Below, in pieces: positions 46,244-55,552 of a stretch of 64,000 nt of DNA. The notes beneath the pieces are model-generated. The model ran no database searches. It saw nothing but the letters and a program-made list of their open reading frames with translations, and was not told where the DNA came from. The position numbers were made by a program, and so were the translations under genes. The DNA comes from Agarivorans albus (GTDB lineage Bacteria > Pseudomonadota > Gammaproteobacteria > Enterobacterales > Celerinatantimonadaceae). Position 1 is the stretch's first letter; every line of letters begins with the position of its first letter. The DNA is taken from the NCBI RefSeq assembly GCF_019670105.1, contig NZ_AP023032.1:2412972-2476971 (forward strand). The letters are read 5' to 3'.

Positions 46244-49200
46244 TTATGCTTCGCTAGGTTTTATTCGATAAAACAAGGCATACAATACCGGAACAATCAC
46301 TAGAGTTAGCACGGTTGCAAAACCAAGTCCGAACATGATGGTTACCGCCATTGAGCCAAAGAAGGCATCAAATACTAAAGGCATCATACCCAATATCGTG
46401 GTTAATGCTGCCATACTCACCGGCCTTACCCGGCTAATTGCGCTATCAACTACTGCTTGGTAAGGGTCTTTGCCTGAGTGAGTCTCAATGTTAATTTGAT
46501 CCATTAATACAATGCCGTTTTTTAACACCATACCACTTAAACTCAACACGCCTAATAAAGCGGTAAAGCTAAATGCCGAGTTGGTTGCAAGTAGGCCAAT
46601 AGCCACACCAATTACCGCCAACGGCACCGTGAGCCAAATAACAATAGGCTGGCGAATAGAGTTAAACAAAAACACCGTAATGATGAACATAAACAGATAA
46701 CCCATTGGTAATGAGCTAAATAGTGCTTCCTGTGCATCGTTTGATGACTCGTACTCACCACCCCACTCTATTGAATAACCAACAGGTAAATCAATAGCTT
46801 CCACTTGAGGGCGTAAACGACCAAACAAACTAGCCGCAGTTTCATCGCCAAGGATGTCATGGTCTGCTAATACCGTTAGCGTGCGCTTGCGGTCCTGGCG
46901 TTGAATAAGCGGTTCAACCCAATCTAAGCTAATGTCATCCACTACTTGTTGAATAGGCACATAAGTTTGTAGCGCTGGGCTCCAAAGCTTTAGGTTTTGC
47001 ACCGTTGAAAAATCAACCCGCTCTTCTTCTGGTAAACGAACAACAATTGGCAGCATCTCGGTGCCATCTCTAAACAAGCCGATAGCGCTTCCACCAAAGG
47101 CCATTTGTAAGGTGTCAGCCAAATCTTGTTTAGAAATACCTAAGCGGCGAGCTTGAGACTCATTAAACTGAGGCAGCAAGTCTTTAGTTCGTTCGCGCCA
47201 ATCATGGCGAATGTTTCGCGCTCCAGAGTCGGCATTAAAAATGTCCTCAACCTGAGTGGCTAAATCTCTAAGTACTTGCGGATCAGAACCAATAATTCTC
47301 GCTTCAATCTTAGAGGCAGGAGATGGACCAATTTCCATTAATCGGAACTGAAAGCTCACTTGCCTAAAAGAATCACGCAAACTGGTATCAAGCTCGCGCA
47401 TCAGATCTAGCATTTGTTCACGGTCAACCACTCGAACTTGCAGCTGAGCAAACGCTTCGTAGCTTTTTTCTGGGCTGTAAGTAAGGCTAAAACGTTGCAA
47501 GCCTTGACCAGTAGTAGAAGTAACAAACTCTACTTGCTCTTTGTCTAACAAAAAGTCTTCTACTTTTTGAACTTGCTTGTAGGTATCACGGATATCGGTG
47601 CCTTCTGGCATCCACATATCAACGTAGAACATTGGCGTATTTGAAGGCGGAAAGAATGAGTTCTTTACTAGGCTAAAGCCGTAAAATGCTCCAGCTAACA
47701 TCATTATCATCACTGCTACCGTAAGCATTCTAAAGCGCAAACAGAACTTCAATAAACGGCCAAACACAACAAATAAAACACCTTTGTAGGGATCATCATT
47801 GTTTTGTTGTTTCTCGCTGGTTTTAGACGACAACAATAAGTCAGCAAGAAAAGGCGTTAAGGTAATGGCGGTAATCCAGCTTAAAAAGAGTGAGAAACAA
47901 AGTACCCAAAACAGTGAGCCCATAAACTCACCCGTTGCATCGGGCGATAAGCCTATTGGTGCAAAGGCTACAATGGCAATCACCGTTGCGCCTAATAGCG
48001 GCCACTTAGTTTGTTCTACGATGTCTTTAGCGGCTTGGACTTTAGTTCGGCCTCGTTGCATGCCAACCAAAATACCTTCAACAACGACAATGGCATTGTC
48101 GACCAACATACCTAGCGCAATAATTAATGCGCCAAGCGAGATCCGCTGCAATTCAATGTCGTAGATACTCATCAATATGAAAGTACCCATCACCGTTAAT
48201 AGCAACACCGCGCCAATGATCACTCCGCTGCGCAAACCCATGGTAAACAACAGCACCACAATCACAATACCCACCGCTTCGGCCAAACTAAGCACAAAAC
48301 CGTTAACCGACTGCTCAACTTCTTTGGCTTGATTGTAAAGCGTGTGAATCTTAATCCCGGCAGGTTTAATGTTTTCAAGCTCAGCTAAACGCGCGTCAAC
48401 AGCCTCTCCCACCTTAACCACGTTAACCCCAGAGGAAAACGAAATACCTAGGTTTAGTGCAGGTTCGCCATTGTAATTAAGCAAGTTACTGGGTACTTCC
48501 TGCACATCACGGGTAACGGTAGCTACGTCTTTTAAGCGAATAAGATTACCGGTATCGCGACCATGAATAATTAGGTTTTCAAAGGTTTCGATAGAATTTA
48601 GTTCACCGGTTGGGCGCAATGTAAGCGTTTGGGAGTTAACAGTAACCTCACCTGCACTAATCACTGCATTTTGCTGGGCTAATAATCCAGCTACAGTGTT
48701 CATATCTAGGTTTAGCGCTGCCACTCGTTTAAGCGACATTTCTACAAACAATTGCTCTTGTTGGTCACCCGCTAAGCTGATTTTCCCAACGCCATCAACT
48801 ACTTCCAACTCACGGGTTAAGTAATCAACATAGCGCTTTAACTCTACGTAAGAATAGTTCTCGCCGGTAACCATTAACATTACGCCATAAACATCACCAA
48901 AGTCGTCCATAACCTGAACAGGGTTTACACCTGGCGGTAACGAGGGCTCCAGATCATTTACTTTACGTCTTAACTCGTCCCATATTTGCGGCAGTTCATC
49001 AGGACCATAGTCCATCTTCATGCTCACCATAATTTGCGACAAACCAGCCGATGATGTAGAAGTAACCTTATCCAAATAAGGCAACTGGCGAATCGCCTTT
49101 TCTAGAGGATAGGTCAGCTCTTCTTCTACTTCTGTAGATGTAGCGCCAGGGTAAGAGGTAATAACCATGGCGTCTTTAACCGTAAAGGCAGGATCTTCCA

Positions 49201-49303
49201 AACGCCCAAGGTCTGCAAAAGACACTACGCCACCAACCGCCAGAATGACCAAAAACATCCAGCTTATAACTTTATTTTTTATCGAGTATTCAGCAATAGT
49301 CAC
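46244..49303 (-). CDS. RND-family efflux pump (HAE1/AcrB-like)
   Basis: 1019 aa, full RND length, twelve membrane segments and two large periplasmic loops. Helix 4 carries the proton-relay pair in GMLVDNAIVVVEG. The start (IKNKVISWMFLVILAVGGVVSF) and the ATSTEVEEELTYPLE loop are of the VexH/VmeC-like branch rather than classical AcrB. It exports drugs or other small molecules with the two adaptors encoded upstream. No outer membrane channel gene is in the operon. Confidence 0.92.
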   Translation of the reverse strand: MTIAEYSIKNKVISWMFLVILAVGGVVSFADLGRLEDPAFTVKDAMVITSYPGATSTEVEEELTYPLEKAIRQLPYLDKVTSTSSAGLSQIMVSMKMDYGPDELPQIWDELRRKVNDLEPSLPPGVNPVQVMDDFGDVYGVMLMVTGENYSYVELKRYVDYLTRELEVVDGVGKISLAGDQQEQLFVEMSLKRVAALNLDMNTVAGLLAQQNAVISAGEVTVNSQTLTLRPTGELNSIETFENLIIHGRDTGNLIRLKDVATVTRDVQEVPSNLLNYNGEPALNLGISFSSGVNVVKVGEAVDARLAELENIKPAGIKIHTLYNQAKEVEQSVNGFVLSLAEAVGIVIVVLLFTMGLRSGVIIGAVLLLTVMGTFILMSIYDIELQRISLGALIIALGMLVDNAIVVVEGILVGMQRGRTKVQAAKDIVEQTKWPLLGATVIAIVAFAPIGLSPDATGEFMGSLFWVLCFSLFLSWITAITLTPFLADLLLSSKTSEKQQNNDDPYKGVLFVVFGRLLKFCLRFRMLTVAVMIMMLAGAFYGFSLVKNSFFPPSNTPMFYVDMWMPEGTDIRDTYKQVQKVEDFLLDKEQVEFVTSTTGQGLQRFSLTYSPEKSYEAFAQLQVRVVDREQMLDLMRELDTSLRDSFRQVSFQFRLMEIGPSPASKIEARIIGSDPQVLRDLATQVEDIFNADSGARNIRHDWRERTKDLLPQFNESQARRLGISKQDLADTLQMAFGGSAIGLFRDGTEMLPIVVRLPEEERVDFSTVQNLKLWSPALQTYVPIQQVVDDISLDWVEPLIQRQDRKRTLTVLADHDILGDETAASLFGRLRPQVEAIDLPVGYSIEWGGEYESSNDAQEALFSSLPMGYLFMFIITVFLFNSIRQPIVIWLTVPLAVIGVAIGLLATNSAFSFTALLGVLSLSGMVLKNGIVLMDQINIETHSGKDPYQAVVDSAISRVRPVSMAALTTILGMMPLVFDAFFGSMAVTIMFGLGFATVLTLVIVPVLYALFYRIKPSEA

Positions 49304-49305
49304 GC

Positions 49306-50370
49306 TTATTGCTCCTGAGATTTAGTGGTTACAGAAAGTCCATTTCTAAGCTTGGCTAAGCTTGAAACAATGATTTGGTCGCCTTGGCTTAAGCCTTCAC
49401 TTACTAACACGCCTTTGGTATGTATTTGTGCTACTTGAACTTCAACCTTTTGGGCACGCCCTTCAGTCACTTTCCATACGTAAAATTGTTGATCGTTATT
49501 GCCAGGGTCTAATGCTGTCATAGGTAACAAGTATCCACTGCGGCCAACAAGGCCAGCCGCATCTAAATCAACATACATAGTGACAGAGGTTCCAGGCAAA
49601 ATAGCTGGCTCGACTTGTGGCATACTCATCCATACCTCAAACGCTTGGGTCTCGGGGTTAGGCTCCGAGGTATGTTCTAAAAAGGTAATTGGGTAAAGTG
49701 TATCGTTACCTGCGTATTTAGCTTTAGGTTGGTAATTATAGTTACGTTCCGTTGGGTCTATTTGAGCAAGCAAGTTATCGGGCAACTGCAGGCGAACATA
49801 AACTAAATCATCTTGGTAAATAGATACTGCCGTCTCGCCAGGCGTTACTGTTTCAAAAGACTGCTTTGGTACTTCTGCAACTAGGCCTTCAAATGGTGCG
49901 CGTAACTGGCTGTATTTAAGCTGCGCTTTAGCCAACTGATAATCTACACCTGCCAACTCATAGTTAGCTTTAAGCACATCGTATTCTTCTTGAGACAATA
50001 AGCTTTTACCTACCAAGCCTTGGGCGCGGTTTAACTGGCGCTCGGCTAGACTAAACGTTGCTTGGGCATCGTCTACTTGTTGTTTTAGCTTTCTATCATC
50101 AAGCTGAGCTAATAGTTGACCCTTTTGAACGTGTTGACCAGGCTTGATCGACATTTGGGTCAATTCGCCAGCAATACGAAATGATAAAGGCGTCAATTCA
50201 GCTGGCTCAACGCGGGCATTAAACTCTCGTTCCGGCTGAGCTGCAGATTCATTAATACTAATTGTTAATACCGATAAGGCATTATCAGTGACAGTTTCTA
50301 CTGGCTCACTGCAAGCAGTAAGCAATGTAGTAACGGTTAACGCAGCCAAGGTATGGATTCTTAACAACAT
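49306..50370 (-). CDS. RND periplasmic adaptor lipoprotein 2
   Basis: 354 aa using ATG 50368-50370, preceded by a perfect AAGGAGGT with 7-nt spacing; a GTG six codons earlier lies inside that Shine-Dalgarno. Lipobox LLTAC near residue 20. Lipoyl half GELTQMSIKPGQHVQKGQLLAQ, a short coiled-coil hairpin, then RAPFEGLVAEV and a beta barrel. Follows the first adaptor by one base and precedes the pump by two, so all three are one operon. Confidence 0.9.
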   Translation of the reverse strand: MLLRIHTLAALTVTTLLTACSEPVETVTDNALSVLTISINESAAQPEREFNARVEPAELTPLSFRIAGELTQMSIKPGQHVQKGQLLAQLDDRKLKQQVDDAQATFSLAERQLNRAQGLVGKSLLSQEEYDVLKANYELAGVDYQLAKAQLKYSQLRAPFEGLVAEVPKQSFETVTPGETAVSIYQDDLVYVRLQLPDNLLAQIDPTERNYNYQPKAKYAGNDTLYPITFLEHTSEPNPETQAFEVWMSMPQVEPAILPGTSVTMYVDLDAAGLVGRSGYLLPMTALDPGNNDQQFYVWKVTEGRAQKVEVQVAQIHTKGVLVSEGLSQGDQIIVSSLAKLRNGLSVTTKSQEQ

Positions 50371-50371
50371 T

Positions 50372-51451
50372 CTAAATACCTCCTTCACGTTGCCAAGGCC
50401 GTATTATCTGGCCAGCATTTAACGATTTAGCACCTGCAACTACAATGCTATCTCCGGCATCTAAACCTTTAATAACCAAACCTTGTTGATTTAGTTGTAC
50501 GTCCACTGCTTCTATTCGCATTGTTTCAGGCACCACTCGCCATACTTGTGCTTGCTGCTCATCAATTTGGATGAAAGCACCTTTAGGTAAGGCTAAACCG
50601 TTATCGGTTTCAGACTCATTACGCACATAAACCGCGCCAGACATGCCAGGTAAGATGTTTAGGTGCTCTGGCCTTATGATGGTTAAGGTAACCGTATAAC
50701 TATTGGTATCGGGATCTGGTTGGGTAGAGATCTCTTTAAAACGAGCGGGTAACTCGACACCTTTAAAGTTTCCTAAGGTTACCCATAGTTTTGCTTCGCG
50801 CAGTTCGGCTAAATTCAGGCGCTCGGTAATGGTAACCGGTAAGTTAAAGACTAAGTCTAATTGCTCATCACCCAACAAACTCAACACTGGCTGTTTTGCA
50901 CCGGCAAACTGGAATTGCTTTGCGTAAGTCAGTGATACAACCCCGGAGAACGGCGCATGAAGTTTGGTGTAGGCTAAATCAGTGGCCGCTTGGTCCAAAT
51001 TAGCTTGTGCTTCTGTGTAGGCAGTAAGAACTTGATCGTAGTTATCCTCAGAAATCAACTTCTTAGCAAATAACTGCTCAGATCTTGTACGACGAGCTTT
51101 CTCTAAATCAAATTGAGCTTTACGCGCATCAACAGCTAATTGAAAATCATGAGGGTCAAGAGCGGCAAGTAAATCTCCTTTATTTACAAACTGCCCCATT
51201 CTTACGTTTAATTGCTGTATTTCACCTGATACTTGAAAGGCCAACTGAGCTCGGCTTGTTGCTTGAACCTGCGCTACAAAGTTGTAGTCAACAGCGTTGA
51301 ACGTTTCTGGCACTTCCAATAATTTCACGGGTTTTACAATTTCAGTAACTGGCTCTGAATGAGCGGGTTCGCAAGCTTGCAATACCAGCATCATTAGGCC
51401 TACAAAACTAAGCCGCTGCCAAACGGCCTTGTTTGTTAAATTTGTTCTCAT
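50372..51451 (-). CDS. RND periplasmic adaptor lipoprotein 1
   Basis: 359 aa. N-terminal signal with lipobox LVLQAC (residues 22-27). The lipoyl half-motif SGEIQQLNVRMGQFVNKGDL, a helical hairpin (about 100-150) and LHAPFSGVVSLTYA are typical of AcrA/MexE-like adaptors. It is the first gene of the efflux operon, divergent from the TetR gene whose twin palindromes lie 29-102 bp upstream. Confidence 0.9.
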   Translation of the reverse strand: MRTNLTNKAVWQRLSFVGLMMLVLQACEPAHSEPVTEIVKPVKLLEVPETFNAVDYNFVAQVQATSRAQLAFQVSGEIQQLNVRMGQFVNKGDLLAALDPHDFQLAVDARKAQFDLEKARRTRSEQLFAKKLISEDNYDQVLTAYTEAQANLDQAATDLAYTKLHAPFSGVVSLTYAKQFQFAGAKQPVLSLLGDEQLDLVFNLPVTITERLNLAELREAKLWVTLGNFKGVELPARFKEISTQPDPDTNSYTVTLTIIRPEHLNILPGMSGAVYVRNESETDNGLALPKGAFIQIDEQQAQVWRVVPETMRIEAVDVQLNQQGLVIKGLDAGDSIVVAGAKSLNAGQIIRPWQREGGI

Positions 51452-51480
51452 TAGTTGCTCCAGTTGAACAAACAGTCATA

Positions 51481-51504
51481 TATACTTTCCAGGCGGAAAG
51501 TATA
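51481..51504. promoter_or_regulatory. TetR operator palindrome 1
   Basis: TATACTTTCC and GGAAAGTATA form a perfect 24-bp palindrome around AGGC, 29 bp upstream of the first adaptor start, between the divergent efflux operon and tetR. Confidence 0.8.
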
Positions 51505-51529
51505 TTGATCACTTGCTTGCCGATCAAGC

Positions 51530-51553
51530 TTTACTTTCCACATGGAAAGTAAA
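51530..51553. promoter_or_regulatory. TetR operator palindrome 2
   Basis: TTTACTTTCC and GGAAAGTAAA form a perfect 24-bp palindrome around ACAT. Its centre is 49 bp from that of palindrome 1 and it shares the core ACTTTCCAnnnGGAAAGT. Confidence 0.8.
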
Positions 51554-51616
51554 TTTTATGATAGACTACGCTTAGTTTAAAAAGCACTGTGAATTCGAGT
51601 TAAGTAATTATAGAAG

Positions 51617-52351
51617 ATGACTGAAAAACGCACCGGACGACAAAGCGCCAAAGTAGCAGAAGAAACCCGCACTAAGATTTTAATCGCAGCCGCAGATCTT
51701 TTTGCCAGTAAAGGCTATGCCGTTGTATCACTGCGCGCGATTAGTGAACAAGCTGGTGTGTCTCATACCCTCATCCGCCATCATTTCGGCTCTAAGCTAC
51801 AGATTTGGCAACATATATGTGACTGCATGCACCAGCAATTTTTAGCCTACGTAAACTTATTGGTTGCTGAGCAAAAACATGGCCTTTCTTGTCGTCATCA
51901 GTTGTTTGATTTGCTAATTAAGATCTTAGCTGCACTGCAAGTAGACCCTCAGCCGGTTAGGCTGCTTAATGATGCAGTAAATAACGAACAAGAATTGTTT
52001 GAGTATTTCTTAGAAGAAGATGATCAAGTACGAAAGATTCTTGAAGACCTTGTGATTGAATGCCACAAGCAAGGATATGTAAAACACTTCAACATTGGCG
52101 AGCTAAAATGGTTACTAACCATTTTTGCCACCTCTTCTTCAACCTTAGCGCCATTACTAGCTAAACCCTATCCTGGCGAAACCGAAGAGTTTTGCCAATT
52201 AAAAAGCTGGCAAATGTTTAGCCGCTTACTGGCTAGCCAACTAGATATTGATGAAAAAGATATCCCAAAACCGGAGAGACTAAGTGATTTAGTCATTGAT
52301 GGTTCGCCCTGCCCATTTAAAGCTCAGCGACAAGCCATGGAAATGGCTTAA
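51617..52351 (+). CDS. TetR-family repressor of the RND operon
   Basis: 244 aa, somewhat long for the family. The N-terminal helix-turn-helix (about 15-65) reads RTKILIAAADLFASKGY and then VSLRAISEQAGVSHTLIRHHF. The C-terminal ligand-binding domain is helical and has no close landmark I recognise. It is divergent from the efflux operon and most likely binds the twin palindromes in the 165-bp gap. Confidence 0.9.
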   Translation: MTEKRTGRQSAKVAEETRTKILIAAADLFASKGYAVVSLRAISEQAGVSHTLIRHHFGSKLQIWQHICDCMHQQFLAYVNLLVAEQKHGLSCRHQLFDLLIKILAALQVDPQPVRLLNDAVNNEQELFEYFLEEDDQVRKILEDLVIECHKQGYVKHFNIGELKWLLTIFATSSSTLAPLLAKPYPGETEEFCQLKSWQMFSRLLASQLDIDEKDIPKPERLSDLVIDGSPCPFKAQRQAMEMA

Positions 52352-52362
52352 GATTGCCAAGG

Positions 52363-52719
52363 CTAATCTGGAAAGATGACCTTATTCCACTCAGGAATGG
52401 GTGTGTTATAAGGGTTTAATCGCCAAGGCCTAGCTTTGGTTTTCTGCTCGATAATCTTGCAATACAAGCTCAGGTGATGAGTTTTATAGCCTTTGGCAAA
52501 TTTAAAATTCTCTTGTTTGTCTTGAATCTCCATCCACACAATATCTGGGCCAGCAGAAAGTTGACAACGGATTGGCCGATCAGTGTTTGAGGTGACGGTT
52601 GCCTTTAACTCTTCACCTTCAAAATGGGTGGTTAAATTGCCAGGGTAAGCAAACGCTATACTTGGCCATAACAATATGGCCAATACTAATAAAGATGAGT
52701 GACGCGTTTTAGCTTGCAT
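52363..52719 (-). CDS. Small secreted protein of unknown function
   Basis: 118 aa with a signal peptide (LLVLAILLWPSIAFA, cleaved near residue 24). The mature part of about 94 residues has two cysteines (IRCQLSAG; LYCKII), likely a disulfide in the periplasm, and is beta-rich. I do not recognise the family. Its ATG follows the stop of the ClC gene without a gap (TAA-ATG), so its translation is probably coupled to the channel. Confidence 0.65.
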   Translation of the reverse strand: MQAKTRHSSLLVLAILLWPSIAFAYPGNLTTHFEGEELKATVTSNTDRPIRCQLSAGPDIVWMEIQDKQENFKFAKGYKTHHLSLYCKIIEQKTKARPWRLNPYNTPIPEWNKVIFPD

Positions 52720-54078
52720 TTATTTGCTTCGTTTTTTCAACCAAGACACCAAACGGTTATTGGCCGCCCTAATTTCACCCAATGTTTTTTCGTGCGCCGC
52801 AAAGTTTGTAGACTTTGGTACTGCCACCCGTTGCGCCGAATAAATACCAGTGTGACCACTAAAGTAATAGGCTACAAAACAAGCTACCGCAAAATACAGT
52901 AAATGATCGGAGCCAAACAACTCAACACCCATAATAGTACAGGCTAAAGGCGTATTGGTAGCTGCGGCAAACACTGCAATAAAGCCAATTGCTGCAAATA
53001 AATCCACTGGTGCGCCCATTATCCACGCCAAAGTGTTACCTAAGGTAGCCCCGATGAAAAACAATGGAGTTACTTCACCGCCTTTAAACCCAGCAGCAAG
53101 GGTGATTGCCGTTAGCAACAACTTAAGCATCCAGCTGTACCACTCTGCTCCACCTTCGTTAAAGGCACTTATTATACTTACCCCACCTTCTCGGTAACTG
53201 TTAACTCCCAGACCTATGTAGTCTTGATTGCCAATTAAGCTCACAATGCCAATGACTATCAGTCCACCAATTACTGCTATCAAATAAGGGTTCTTAAATA
53301 CGTGTTTAAAGATATCTTTAAGTACAAACACCGTTTCGCCAAACAGGTAACCAGTTATACCAAACGCTACCGCGGCAATAAGCACCTTACCTAACATGAT
53401 CAAATCAACATGAACCACATGCTCAAACAGCATCACGTGTTCCAGAAAATCGATTTTGTATTGGGTATGAGGCGTGCCCCAAGCAGAACACACTAAGTCA
53501 GCTAATATTGCTGCAAATAAAGCAGGGATAACTGAATCGAAGCGGATCCTACCTACCGCCAAGACTTCAATCGCAAAAATAGTGGCAGCAAGAGGCGTGC
53601 TAAATAAGGCGGAGAATCCTGCAGCTACGCCAGCGCTAAGCAAAATCTGATAGTCTCGACCACTAAGTTTGAAAAGCTTCCCGTATGCGGCACTGCATGC
53701 TCCACCGATTTGAACGGCAGTTCCTTCGCGACCGGCAGAGCCACCAAACAAATGCGTAACTACTGTGGAAATAAGTACCAAAGGCGCCATACGAGCAGGA
53801 ATACCTGCACCAGGTTGATGGATCTCATCAATGATGAGATTGTTGCCTGATTCGGAGTTTTTTCCAAAGCGGCGATAGATAAAAACCACCACTAAGCCAG
53901 CCAAAGGCAAGAAGTACAACAAGTAAGGGTTATCGGCTCGGGTATGGCTAGCATAATCGAGCAAATACAAAAATAAAGCGTTTAACGAACCCACCACAAA
54001 GGCCAAGGGGATTAGCAATAACAGCCACCTTAGTAAAACAAGTAAAGTGCTCGGGCTATTTGGCAAAGGGTGCGGCAT
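52720..54078 (-). CDS. ClC-family chloride channel/transporter
   Basis: 452 aa, membrane protein with the ClC signatures: GGSAGREGTAVQIGG including the gating glutamate, SALFSTPLAATIFAIE, and FKGGEVTPLFFIGATLGN. There is no cytoplasmic CBS domain. It moves Cl- (possibly F- or in exchange for H+) across the inner membrane. Transport mechanism cannot be fixed from sequence alone. The small secreted protein is directly downstream. Confidence 0.9.
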   Translation of the reverse strand: MPHPLPNSPSTLLVLLRWLLLLIPLAFVVGSLNALFLYLLDYASHTRADNPYLLYFLPLAGLVVVFIYRRFGKNSESGNNLIIDEIHQPGAGIPARMAPLVLISTVVTHLFGGSAGREGTAVQIGGACSAAYGKLFKLSGRDYQILLSAGVAAGFSALFSTPLAATIFAIEVLAVGRIRFDSVIPALFAAILADLVCSAWGTPHTQYKIDFLEHVMLFEHVVHVDLIMLGKVLIAAVAFGITGYLFGETVFVLKDIFKHVFKNPYLIAVIGGLIVIGIVSLIGNQDYIGLGVNSYREGGVSIISAFNEGGAEWYSWMLKLLLTAITLAAGFKGGEVTPLFFIGATLGNTLAWIMGAPVDLFAAIGFIAVFAAATNTPLACTIMGVELFGSDHLLYFAVACFVAYYFSGHTGIYSAQRVAVPKSTNFAAHEKTLGEIRAANNRLVSWLKKRSK

Positions 54079-54208
54079 TTTATTTCCTATAAAACGTTAA
54101 TTACTTAAGCAATCTGGAAAGCGAGGCTATCACAAAACATTGCTTTTAATCATGACCTTAGATAACAACATAGCTAAGCAGCAAGCGCTTGTATAGCTTT
54201 AAAACGAC

Positions 54209-54241
54209 AAAAAAAGCAGCGCTTAGTGAACGCTGCTTTAA
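54209..54241 (-). terminator. Terminator after gabT
   Basis: On the minus strand AAAGCAGCG and CGCTGCTTT form a 9-bp stem followed by TTTTTTT, 16 bp past the gabT stop. Confidence 0.88.
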
Positions 54242-54256
54242 GTTAACTTGTTTGAA

Positions 54257-55537
54257 TTAACCGGCTAAAGATTTAAATAAGCGACAAAACTGCTGCATGC
54301 CTTCATCAACTATCTCATCCTCAATAGTTAGTGCTGGTAGAAAGCGAATCACATTCCCATAAAAACCACAGGCTAATAGTACAAGGCCATAATTCGCGGC
54401 GTTGGCAATAAGCGCTTGAGTTAATGCGGTATTGGCGCGAGTTACATCGCCATCTTCGATGAGCTCCATGGCAATCATCGCCCCTGAGATCCGAATGTCG
54501 CCAATCAGGTTTGGAAATTGCTGCTGCAAGGAATGCAAGTATTCGCCAAACTGTTGGCCAATTTGATTAGCACGCGCCACCAAATCTTGCTCTTCAATCA
54601 CATCAAGAACCGCTAAAGCCGCGCTACAAGCTACCGGTGAACCACCGTAGGTACCGCCTAATCCACCAGGTAAAGGAGCATCCATGATTGATGATTTCCC
54701 AACCACCGCCGACAATGGAAAGCCGCCAGCAATGCCTTTTGCCATGGTAATCAAATCAGGCTCAACTTCGGCATACTCGCAATTAAACATTTTGCCGGTT
54801 CTTCCAAAGCCCGTTTGAATTTCATCCATGATTAACACGATACCGTGTTGGTCACAAAGCGCTCTAAGTGCCTGTAAGAATTCTTTAGGAGCAGGATAAA
54901 AACCACCCTCACCTTGAATCGGCTCAACGATTAATGCCGCTACATCTTCTGCAGCGATATCTACTTTAAAGATATTGTTGAGAACTTGCAGGCTTTGCTC
55001 ACTGCTTATACCGTGCATTTGCATAGGGTAAGGGGCGTGATAAATGTCTCCGGCAAAGGGGCCAAATTGATGTTTGTAAGGCGTAATTTTTCCGGTTAAC
55101 GCCATAGTAAGATTTGTTCTACCATGAAAACCACCATTAAACGCAATAACCCCGCGACGCCCAGTAGCAGCGCGTGCGATTTTAACCGCATTTTCGACCG
55201 CTTCTGCCCCGGTGGTTACAAACATGGCCTTTTTATCGCTATCACCTGGCGCAATAGCTACAAGCTTTTCTGCTAACTCTACAGCGCTCTCGTAAGGATT
55301 AATCATTACACAAGTATGGCTAAACTTATCCAGTTGCTGTTTTGCTGCAGCCACAACTTTTGGGTGGCTATGGCCGGTATTACATACAGCAATACCAGTG
55401 GCGAAATCGATATAACGCTTACCTTCTACGTCCCACAGCTCTGCATTTAATGCTCGCTCAGCATAAACTGGATAAACATTGCCTTGGCCGCGTGCAATAA
55501 CGCTTTGTTTTCTTTCTTGTAGTTGTTGGTTATTCAT
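54257..55537 (-). CDS. gabT: 4-aminobutyrate aminotransferase (GabT)
   Basis: 426 aa from ATG 55535-55537, with AGGAGA upstream (a GTG lies one codon earlier). Class III aminotransferase: GAEAVENAVKIARAATGR, LIMDEIQTGFGRTGK and the PLP lysine in DLITMAKGIAGGFPLSAV. It transfers the amino group of GABA to 2-oxoglutarate, giving succinic semialdehyde. It follows gabD by 12 bp. Other omega-amino acids are possible substrates. Confidence 0.9.
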   Translation of the reverse strand: MNNQQLQERKQSVIARGQGNVYPVYAERALNAELWDVEGKRYIDFATGIAVCNTGHSHPKVVAAAKQQLDKFSHTCVMINPYESAVELAEKLVAIAPGDSDKKAMFVTTGAEAVENAVKIARAATGRRGVIAFNGGFHGRTNLTMALTGKITPYKHQFGPFAGDIYHAPYPMQMHGISSEQSLQVLNNIFKVDIAAEDVAALIVEPIQGEGGFYPAPKEFLQALRALCDQHGIVLIMDEIQTGFGRTGKMFNCEYAEVEPDLITMAKGIAGGFPLSAVVGKSSIMDAPLPGGLGGTYGGSPVACSAALAVLDVIEEQDLVARANQIGQQFGEYLHSLQQQFPNLIGDIRISGAMIAMELIEDGDVTRANTALTQALIANAANYGLVLLACGFYGNVIRFLPALTIEDEIVDEGMQQFCRLFKSLAG

Positions 55538-55552
55538 CACTGTCTCCTATTG

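Noticed and set aside
50371-50388. Overlap of the two adaptor genes by an upstream GTG start
   Set aside because: That GTG is part of the perfect AAGGAGGT Shine-Dalgarno of the ATG at 50368-50370, which is the better start.
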